Of a stretch of 32,444 bases of DNA, positions 24,022-30,264 are shown piece by piece (position 1 is the first letter of the stretch; every line of letters begins with the position of its first letter). The stretch spans positions 1 through 32,444 of the forward strand of contig CAJUFB010000041.1 in assembly GCA_910585805.1 (NCBI GenBank). The letters are read 5' to 3'. The notes under the pieces are model-generated. The model did not search any database. It saw nothing but the letters and a program-made list of their open reading frames with translations, and was not told the origin of the DNA. This stretch comes from an uncultured Acetatifactor sp. (GTDB taxonomy: Bacteria; Bacillota; Clostridia; Lachnospirales; Lachnospiraceae). The position numbers were made by a program, and so were the translations under genes.

Positions 24022-24117
24022 TCTGTCGTCCCATTTCCATACGGATTATCGGTTTTCCGTATATTCCTTTCTCTCAAATGTACATTCTTTGCGCTTTCTC
24101 CAAATTTTCTCAATACC

Positions 24118-24287
24118 TCAATTATAATGTCCCCGACATGAAACAATGCAGATAATCCCATCCCGCTCATAATAGACAATCCGAGTGACTTCATCGATAC
24201 GCCTGCTCCACCATCCGCTAAGATTATTCTTCAACGGTTCCGGCTTCCCTCAAAAGTATTTCTCTGAATATCCTTTATGAGCGCATT
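24118..24287 (-). pseudogene. YoeB/Txe toxin relic, truncated and frameshifted
   Basis: Two frames together spell most of a YoeB mRNA-interferase. ALIKDIQRNTFEG (from about 24286) is followed, in a different frame, by GKPEPLKNNLSGWWSRRIDE and then TRIVYYERDGIICIVSCRGH before a TGA at 24118-24120. Intact YoeB proteins have the same segments joined as ...FEGIGKPEPLK...SCRGHY. Compared with that, about 7 nt are missing at the joint. The N-terminal third is absent and is replaced by the repeat starting at 24284. No YefM antitoxin gene is present. The product cannot be functional. Confidence 0.8.
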
Positions 24288-24386
24288 TATACTGCACACC
24301 AATTGAATTTGCAGTGCAACCCGACTGCAGACCGCCAGCCAGGTATTTTCCCGAAGGCATCACTGTAAATCCTGGCGGTCTGCAGT
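24284..24386. repeat. Dispersed intergenic repeat with perfect 15-bp hairpin, TACTGC family
   Basis: The left 45 bp match the element at 13680. ACTGCAGACCGCCAG (24324-24338) is the exact reverse complement of 24372-24386, around a 33-nt loop. It starts at the break in the yoeB relic and ends 6 bp before the stop codon of the transglutaminase-fold gene. On the minus strand no T-run follows. Confidence 0.75.
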
Positions 24387-24392
24387 ATAACT

Positions 24393-27119
24393 TCACCCCT
24401 CAGACACCAGTTTCAGCAGCTTCAAAATCATATCCCCTGTACCCACATTATACCCTGCCACCCCGTAGATACAATTCATGCTTTCGTCTATGATCACAGC
24501 CAGGGGCAATTTACCCGGCTCCAGGTACATCCTGCGGGCCACGGCTTCCATATCCGCCCCGAAATCGTCCAGTAAGAGCTGAATCTTCGGCAGCGCCTCC
24601 AAGACTCTCCTGCAGGCCGGATTCTCCCGGATTGCCGGACGCTGTGCGATGAAGTAAATTCCTGTCTCCAGGGCGGCATATTCTTCCCTGCGCTCGTAGA
24701 TTTCGTTGAGAATGTGCTCCGTGGGCTCCTCGTCCTCGCCAAGCCACACAAACAGCCCTTCCCTCTCTTTCACCAGTTCCGAAATCCTGTGCTCCACCCC
24801 CTTTTCTGTTCTGATGGCAAAATCCGCAATGTCGTTGGAAACCAGCATATCGGAAACAGCCGCCTCCTTCTGTTCCAGGACGATTTCTTTCTTCTCCCCC
24901 TCTGCCAGTTCAAAGAAATACTGTTTCGCAAAGGTATTGCCGTTAGGCAGACGGTTTGTAGTCAAAACCCTGTACTTTCCGGGGAACACCGGCACTGCAC
25001 CGGAAATCTTCACCTGCTCCCCCCATCCAAGCATCAGCGTGTGATACCTGCCGTTCTCAAAGCGGGCCATGGTCCAGTTTCCGAAATAATTCCACTCCAC
25101 GTCCCCCTGCTTCTGTATCATAACCTGACAGGTCCTGTCCTCATGCTCCATGGGTACGAAACGCCCTTCCAAGCCGGGTTTCTGTATCCATATTTCCGGC
25201 ATACCTTCCACCGGATCCAGTCTCGCAGGAATTCCAAGTGTCCTAAGAATCTGCACACAGACCACTTCCCGGGTAATCTCACTTCCATAACCGCTTTCCA
25301 GGGCCGACTCCGCGGAAGTCACCAGGGCACCGTACTCCGCCTTTTTCTCGGAAACAATCCTCTCCTTCACCAGTTTCCAGGCCTGCACAGGGTCTTTGCG
25401 GATCTCCTCCGCCAGGTCACGTCCGCACTTCCCGCTCTCCCGCTCCAGCCAGGTGCGGATGCTCTTCCGGAAAGGACGGATCATCTCATTGCAGACCCTG
25501 GGGCGCAGAATGTAAGGCACCAGAACTTCGTCATCCCAGGTTCCGTCAAAGACGGCGGCCTCCGCGCAGTTATCCTCCAGAATATCCGCTGTGATATCCC
25601 GGTAATCCTTCTCCCGCAGGCTCTCCAGAATGGCCGCTTTCCACCGCACAGGATACCGTCCTGCCGCAGGCCTTGCCAGGAAGTCCGCAATCTCCTTCTG
25701 GTTACCGCATGCCTTGCGCATGATCTCAATACATTTTTCCTTTACGGCAGCGGCATTCCCTGTACCGGTTTCCTTCTCCCCGACAGGATTCCCGGCATCC
25801 GTCTTCTTTCCTCCGGCGGCGCTCTCCCCATTGATCTCCGCCTCCAGCGTCGCCACAGCCTCTCCGGCCAGCTCTTCGCTGTAAAAACGGCTCTCCTTTT
25901 CCCTGCGCAGGGAAGCCGCTTCGCTCAGTCTCTCCTTCCCCCTGGTTTTCTGTTCCTTCGTCAGCACAACCCTGTTCACAGGAGAGTCCTTTGGCGCGGT
26001 GATCACCATATCCTCCCATACTCCGAACTTCTCTTCCGGTTTCTTTAAAACAATCCTGCACACCTCTCCCGCCTGGGTATCAATGAGGCATTCTCCGTAC
26101 AAATCACCCCTGGATGCCGTCACATGCAGAGTGCCAAGCCCGGTACAGAGGCTGCATTTGCCTTCCCCGTCCGTCCGAACGGTGGCAATCTCGCCGAAAT
26201 GGGCGCTGTTCATCACCTCGAAATGCACCGCCACATCCGCCTGGGGATTCCCCTCCTCGTCCGTCACCTCCACGGCAGCTTCCGTGGTCAGAGCATAGCG
26301 TCCCAGGTGATTCAGCACATGGCTCATATCCTTCATGGGCATCACCTGCAGCCTGGAGCCTGCCTGTCCCAGATCCTCGTCATCCGGCTCTGTGGGCAGC
26401 AGCCAGCGGGAATGAACCAGCATGGCCCGGGAAGACGCACCGGTAAACCATCCCCTGTTCACCACCTCCTCCGGCTCGCAGGCTCCCAGGAAGACCCATT
26501 TTCCGTCCGCCCATGCCTCTACCCAGGCGTGATTGTCGTCACAGTGGGACCACAATGGCACATACACCTGCCTGGCAGGGATCCCTAAGCTGCGCAGCAC
26601 AGACACCCCGAAAGTAGATTCCTCCCCGCACCTTCCGTAAGCGGAACGATAGACACACAAAGGACTGGCAGTCCTTCCGTCCGTAGCCCGGTAGGTGGCC
26701 TGGGAGGCAAGCCAGTAATTCACCGCCAGCAGGGCGTCATGCATATTCATCCCCGCAATTTTTTCTTTCAGTTCTCCGTAAAAAAATTCACGGTGTTCCG
26801 TCAAATCCTCATTGTTCACCCGATGGTGCAGCACATAGCCCGCGAAGGTCTTCTCCGGCACCTTCCCCGCAAAAGGCCCCTTCTCCCACAGGAAAACCCC
26901 GTGCCTGGCATAGGTCTCGAACAGCTCCGCCGGATAATCCAAAGCATCGCTTAAAGGCATGGACGCATACAGACATTTCAAAGCCTCCGCCTCATGGGTA
27001 CGTCCCTCCTCGTAAGCACGCTTAACGGCCTCTGCCGCCTCTGTCCCCTTCTCCCCCATGCGCTTTACCTGCGCCTGAAAGGGAGCCTCCATTTCCTCCA
27101 TAAACTTTTGTGTAAACAT
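24393..27119 (-). CDS. Transglutaminase-fold protein with CnaB-like and thioredoxin-like regions
   Basis: A 908-residue protein without signal peptide or membrane helix. Residues about 125-220 are a transglutaminase core: YGRCGEESTFGVSVLRSLGI supplies Cys164 and DDNHAWVEAW supplies His197. The third position falls in WVFLGACEPE, where the usual Asp is not obvious. Residues about 279-360 (VEVTDEEGNPQADVAVHFEV) look like a CnaB/carboxypeptidase-regulatory beta-sandwich. After a charged linker, residues about 590-640 repeat the core pattern (VVCVQILRTLGIPAR) but lack the Cys, so this copy seems inactive. Residues about 775-905 resemble a thioredoxin-like fold (GLFVWLGEDEE, PLAVIIDESMNCIYGVAGYN). 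The family includes peptidases and peptide:N-glycanases as well as true transglutaminases. AAAGGAGTACT precedes the ATG. Its place beside a fucosidase suggests glycopeptide processing; that is inference. Confidence 0.75.
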   Translation of the reverse strand: MFTQKFMEEMEAPFQAQVKRMGEKGTEAAEAVKRAYEEGRTHEAEALKCLYASMPLSDALDYPAELFETYARHGVFLWEKGPFAGKVPEKTFAGYVLHHRVNNEDLTEHREFFYGELKEKIAGMNMHDALLAVNYWLASQATYRATDGRTASPLCVYRSAYGRCGEESTFGVSVLRSLGIPARQVYVPLWSHCDDNHAWVEAWADGKWVFLGACEPEEVVNRGWFTGASSRAMLVHSRWLLPTEPDDEDLGQAGSRLQVMPMKDMSHVLNHLGRYALTTEAAVEVTDEEGNPQADVAVHFEVMNSAHFGEIATVRTDGEGKCSLCTGLGTLHVTASRGDLYGECLIDTQAGEVCRIVLKKPEEKFGVWEDMVITAPKDSPVNRVVLTKEQKTRGKERLSEAASLRREKESRFYSEELAGEAVATLEAEINGESAAGGKKTDAGNPVGEKETGTGNAAAVKEKCIEIMRKACGNQKEIADFLARPAAGRYPVRWKAAILESLREKDYRDITADILEDNCAEAAVFDGTWDDEVLVPYILRPRVCNEMIRPFRKSIRTWLERESGKCGRDLAEEIRKDPVQAWKLVKERIVSEKKAEYGALVTSAESALESGYGSEITREVVCVQILRTLGIPARLDPVEGMPEIWIQKPGLEGRFVPMEHEDRTCQVMIQKQGDVEWNYFGNWTMARFENGRYHTLMLGWGEQVKISGAVPVFPGKYRVLTTNRLPNGNTFAKQYFFELAEGEKKEIVLEQKEAAVSDMLVSNDIADFAIRTEKGVEHRISELVKEREGLFVWLGEDEEPTEHILNEIYERREEYAALETGIYFIAQRPAIRENPACRRVLEALPKIQLLLDDFGADMEAVARRMYLEPGKLPLAVIIDESMNCIYGVAGYNVGTGDMILKLLKLVSEG

Positions 27120-27150
27120 AGTACTCCTTTCTGTTTTTTATCTTTAACGT

Positions 27151-27203
27151 GTTTCAAACAGCACCTGACAGCAAAGCACATACATATCTCAATGCTTTGA
27201 AAC
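27151..27203. promoter_or_regulatory. Possible operator half-sites upstream of the transglutaminase-fold gene
   Basis: GTTTCAAA (27151-27158) and its reverse complement TTTGAAAC (27196-27203) are 45 bp apart centre to centre, in the 99-bp gap before the transglutaminase-fold gene. They could bind a regulator or form a weak stem. No convincing -35/-10 pair is visible between them. Confidence 0.25.
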
Positions 27204-27218
27204 AAGCCTTATTTTTCA

Positions 27219-27800
27219 TCATATGACAGGCAGCCTTAAACCACTGCCTCTATCAGAATCCACTTTATGATAATTCTTTGTTAAATATCTGGACAATGGA
27301 GTAAAACACATAACTCCAGTAGCATTTTGATATACTTTATCTTGTTCGTGTACATAATTTTTTGTGATTAGTGGAAAATGAACTGTATCCAGTATACTCA
27401 TATCTCCCCACGGTATCAAGTCTGTAAAAATAAAATATGGATATGGTTGTACCATAACTGGATGTCCAAACATTTGTATTGCAAAATCAATTGGTAATTT
27501 ATTCTTTTCAACTTTCGCTAAAAACTGTTGTACAAAAATACACCATGCTTCCCCTAATTCACGTGAATACTCATGTTGACCATATTTTCCACAACACCAT
27601 GCCACCACATTATATTGTTCATTCATGGCATCGTAAAACTCCTGTGAACGTTTGTTCAAACACACATCAGCTGAATTATTACTAAAACTCACTTTTGTGT
27701 TCTCTTTTACATTTACATTGCCCGGAGTATAAAGAATTATATTTTTGGCGTTAGTCAATATATGTGTTGGCGCAGCCCGAAAGTGCCATAAACATGGCAT
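27219..27800 (-). CDS. Unrecognised ORF in an AT-rich island, probably truncated at its 5' end
   Basis: I do not recognise this frame of up to 193 residues. It is rich in aromatic residues and Cys (VVAWCCGKYGQHEYSREL, PYPYFIFTDLIPWGDM) and looks like real protein from about residue 40 on. The base composition is much more AT-rich than the neighbours; for example 27481-27540 has 15 G/C in 60. The ATG at 27800 lies inside a large palindrome and has no ribosome binding site, so it is probably not the original start. Another ATG at 27626 would give about 135 residues. Most likely this is a foreign gene whose start was lost when the palindromic element arrived. Confidence 0.4.
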   Translation of the reverse strand: MPCLWHFRAAPTHILTNAKNIILYTPGNVNVKENTKVSFSNNSADVCLNKRSQEFYDAMNEQYNVVAWCCGKYGQHEYSRELGEAWCIFVQQFLAKVEKNKLPIDFAIQMFGHPVMVQPYPYFIFTDLIPWGDMSILDTVHFPLITKNYVHEQDKVYQNATGVMCFTPLSRYLTKNYHKVDSDRGSGLRLPVI

Positions 27801-27845
27801 TCTGATATAACTAAAATTCGGAAACCAACACAGTTATTGACTAAC
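27750..27845. repeat. 96-bp nested palindromic element
   Basis: The outer arms (27750-27770 and 27825-27845) are about 21 bp, with GTTAGTCAATA on one side and TATTGACTAAC on the other, and only two internal mismatches. Inside are CCGAA/TTCGG (27777-27781 and 27817-27821) and TGCCAT/ATGGCA (27784-27789 and 27794-27799). The whole could fold as one long interrupted hairpin. It resembles a miniature inverted-repeat element or a structured DNA site. No flanking target duplication is obvious. Confidence 0.65.
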
Positions 27846-27911
27846 ACCATATTTTTCTTTTCCATTTTTTGTTCCTATAATTCTTAACTTATATAAGTAA
27901 GACTATTGACT

Positions 27912-28052
27912 TTAACAATAAAAAGCTTCTAACTTTAAATAGAACCAGAGATTATTACTGGTTTTGATATCCTTAAAAGGCTCTTTCTCAGACTTGAAAA
28001 TTCCAATAGGAGCCATTGCATTGAGGATATAGGATAAAACTTTTCCAGGCAT
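27912..28052 (-). CDS. Possible 46-residue small protein or gene relic
   Basis: A short frame with a good ribosome binding site (AGGAAAGG, 4 nt before the ATG). It encodes PGKVLSYILNAMAPIGIFKS and ends LWFYLKLEAFYC. A second, overlapping frame from 28137 (SIAPDKRNENETGAVALRKT) ends within it, so the two could be pieces of one frameshifted gene. I do not recognise either. The rest of 27846-28128 is AT-rich without other features. Confidence 0.3.
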   Translation of the reverse strand: MPGKVLSYILNAMAPIGIFKSEKEPFKDIKTSNNLWFYLKLEAFYC

Positions 28053-28128
28053 AAAACCTTTCCTGTTCTGTTTCTGTCTTCCTCAGTGCAACAGCCCCTG
28101 TCTCATTTTCATTGCGCTTATCGGGAGC

Positions 28129-28233
28129 TATACTCATGAACGGTAACATTTGCCAGCCTAAATGTATAACGAAAGAACGCCAGCCTTATTCATGACTTGA
28201 GCAAATTGGTAAATTCTGGCATTCTTGAGTATA
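28129..28233. repeat. Palindromic dispersed repeat, TATACTC family, copy C
   Basis: A 105-bp element bounded by TATACTC (28129-28135) and GAGTATA (28227-28233). The left 45 bp align with 5413-5457, sharing AACATTTGCCA and AATGTATAACGA. It ends 9 bp before the stop codon of the permease gene. Middle sections differ between copies. Confidence 0.7.
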
Positions 28234-28242
28234 AAAGAGCCC

Positions 28243-29142
28243 TTAACCCTTCACAGCGCCGATCATAACGCCCTGCACCAGATACTTCTGGACGAACGGA
28301 TACAGCATCAACACCGGCAGGGAGCCCACGACGATGGTGGAATACTTCAGCAAATCGGACATACCCTGCAGCTTGGCCGCCGCGGAAGCATCCGACACCT
28401 TGGTCATATCCACCTGTCCCGAAATCAGTATCTCCTTCATGACAATAGTCAGAGGCTGCAGCTGCTCTTTGTTCAGGAACAGCATGGCGTTGAAGTAATC
28501 GTTCCATCTGGCAACGCCGTAATACAGCATCAATACCGCCAGGATGGGTTTACACAACGGAAGGATAACGCTCAGCAGATAACGGAAAGGCGAGCAGCCG
28601 TCCATCTGTGAAGCCTCATACAATTCATCCGGAATATTGTTCACGATGAAGGTACGGCAGATGATCATGTTGTAGGTGGACATGGCCATGGGGATAATGA
28701 TAGCCCATCTGGTATCGATCAAGTGCAGTTTGTTCACCAGAACGTAGGTAGGCATCAGGCCGCCGCTGAAATACATGGTAAATACGAAATACAGGGAAAT
28801 CTTATTCCTTGCCTTAAATTCCTTTCTGGAAAGAGGATAAGCGCAGAGAATGGTCATAAAGATATTCACTGCAGTACCAACAAACAGATAGAAGAAAGAA
28901 TTGGCAAAGCCCCTCAGAATCTTTTTATTCTGGAATACCGCCTCATACCCCCTCAGAGTAGGCCGCACCGGAAAGATAAACACTTCCCCGCGGATAACCG
29001 CCTGGGGGTCGGAGAAGGACGCCGCAACCACATAGAGCAGGGGATACAGCACGATCACCAGAATCAGGGAGAGGATGAAATATACGAGAAACACAAATAT
29101 CTTATCTACAGTGCTCATATTACGGAATTTTGATGTCTTCAT
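28243..29142 (-). CDS. Carbohydrate ABC transporter permease, CUT1 family, LplC/YtcP-like
   Basis: A 299-residue inner-membrane permease with about six helices. The MalG-type cytoplasmic EAA loop is YEASQMDGCSPFRYLLSVIL, which docks the ATPase. LVIVLYPLLYVVAASFSDP at the N-terminus and VQKYLVQGVMIGAVKG at the very end are typical of the LplC/YtcP/YesQ subgroup. It pairs with the permease at 29161-30093; only 18 nt separate them. GGGAGGAG lies upstream of the ATG. No ATP-binding protein gene is present, so a shared MsmK-type ATPase is probably used. Confidence 0.92.
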   Translation of the reverse strand: MKTSKFRNMSTVDKIFVFLVYFILSLILVIVLYPLLYVVAASFSDPQAVIRGEVFIFPVRPTLRGYEAVFQNKKILRGFANSFFYLFVGTAVNIFMTILCAYPLSRKEFKARNKISLYFVFTMYFSGGLMPTYVLVNKLHLIDTRWAIIIPMAMSTYNMIICRTFIVNNIPDELYEASQMDGCSPFRYLLSVILPLCKPILAVLMLYYGVARWNDYFNAMLFLNKEQLQPLTIVMKEILISGQVDMTKVSDASAAAKLQGMSDLLKYSTIVVGSLPVLMLYPFVQKYLVQGVMIGAVKG

Positions 29143-29160
29143 ATGTTTTCTCCTCCCTCT

Positions 29161-30093
29161 TTACCACAGACTCGTCTCTGTGACTTTTTTCGCAATCTTA
29201 TTCACGGCTACCAACAGGATAAAGGCTACCAGAGACTGGAACAGTCCGGCCGCCGTGGAGAACCCGAAGTTTGCATTCACAACACCGATCTTATACACAA
29301 AGGTGGAAATAACCTCCGATACGGATGCGTTCAAGTCATTCTGCATCAGGAAAATCTTGTCCATACCGATGCTCACTATATTGGAACAGCCAAAGATGAG
29401 CATGATGACAATGGTGGGCATAATGGCCGGAATATCCACATGAAGAATCCGTTTAAGCCTCGTCGCGCCGTCCACAATGGCAGCTTCCTGGAGCTCCAGG
29501 CTCACACCCGAAAGCGCCGCCACATAGATAATGGATGAATACCCCATTGTCTGCCATACACCGCTCCACACATACAGAGACCGGAAAATACTGGCATCTC
29601 CAAAGAAATTAACCGGATCCCCGCCAAGTTTCTGTATCAAAACATTGATAATACCTGTCCTGGGATCCATCAGCTGCCTCATCATACCTACCATAACCAC
29701 TACGGAAATAAAGTACGGCGCATAAGTAACCATCTGGACAGTCTTCTTGAAAAAGCGGTTCTTTACTTCATTAATACCCAGAGCCAGTAAGATAGGCACG
29801 GGGAAACTGGCAATAAAGGAATAAATACCCAGAATAATCGTATTCTTGATTACAGTCACACTGCTTGTAGAAGTGAGAAACTGTTTAAAATACTTCAGTC
29901 CTACCCACTTGCTTCCCAGGATTCCCCTCCTGATACTATAGTCCTTAAAGGCGATGATAATACCGCCCATGGGAATATATGCGAATACAAATGCATAGAT
30001 CATCGGCAGTGCAATGATTGCCCAGAACTGCCAGTTGGAATTTTTTATTTTATTCGGTTTCACAGCCGGCACCGTAGTTGAATTTTTCTTCAT
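29161..30093 (-). CDS. ABC transporter permease, CUT1 family, LplB/YteP-like
   Basis: A 310-residue inner-membrane permease of the MalF type. The EAA loop is LQEAAIVDGATRLKRILHVD. IMLIFGCSNIVSIGMDKIFLM and SEVISTFVYKIGV after the loop are characteristic of LplB/YteP permeases found with large lipoprotein binding proteins. The N-terminus (NWQFWAIIALPMIYAFVFAYIP) starts the first helix. GGAGGGG precedes the ATG. It is the middle gene of the importer operon, 171 nt after the binding-protein gene. Confidence 0.93.
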   Translation of the reverse strand: MKKNSTTVPAVKPNKIKNSNWQFWAIIALPMIYAFVFAYIPMGGIIIAFKDYSIRRGILGSKWVGLKYFKQFLTSTSSVTVIKNTIILGIYSFIASFPVPILLALGINEVKNRFFKKTVQMVTYAPYFISVVVMVGMMRQLMDPRTGIINVLIQKLGGDPVNFFGDASIFRSLYVWSGVWQTMGYSSIIYVAALSGVSLELQEAAIVDGATRLKRILHVDIPAIMPTIVIMLIFGCSNIVSIGMDKIFLMQNDLNASVSEVISTFVYKIGVVNANFGFSTAAGLFQSLVAFILLVAVNKIAKKVTETSLW

Positions 30094-30139
30094 TAAGCCC
30101 CTCCATCCTTTTCTGCTCTCAGGAATTGTACAGAACTAC

Positions 30140-30176
30140 AACACTTCCTTAGGAATTTCGTAACACTTCCTTATGA
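30140..30176. repeat. Short direct repeat in the importer operon gap
   Basis: AACACTTCCTTA occurs at 30140-30151 and 30162-30173, a 22-bp period, each followed by a base and GAA. It lies beside the intercistronic hairpin. It looks like a local tandem duplication. Confidence 0.6.
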
Positions 30177-30179
30177 ACA

Positions 30180-30207
30180 GGGCTGCCCGCCCTAAGGCAG
30201 ACAGCCC
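30180..30207 (-). other. Intercistronic RNA hairpin between binding-protein and permease genes
   Basis: On the minus strand GGGCTGTCTGCC pairs with the following GC-rich segment over 12 bp (two G-U pairs) around a 4-nt loop. Flanking GAAC and GTTC extend it. No T-run follows. Such hairpins after binding-protein genes usually protect the upstream message, so more receptor than permease is made. Confidence 0.7.
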
Positions 30208-30264
30208 GTTCAGCTCTGCATCGTTATAGTGCCTGAATAGAAATCACAACCTTCTTACAAAATA

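Noticed and set aside
24127..24139. ATGTCCCCGACAT palindrome considered as an operator for the fucosidase gene
   Set aside because: It encodes the conserved SCRGH segment of the YoeB relic, so the symmetry is probably a by-product of coding sequence.
24714..26048. 444-codon plus-strand frame opposite the transglutaminase-fold gene
   Set aside because: Low-quality Pro/Leu/His/Arg-rich composition without motifs; an antisense shadow.
27750..27845. Palindrome considered as an integron attC site
   Set aside because: The ends read GTTAGTC...GACTAAC, the opposite arrangement to the RYYYAAC...GTTRRRY ends of attC, and GTTAGTC does not fit GTTRRRY. No integrase or cassette array is present.
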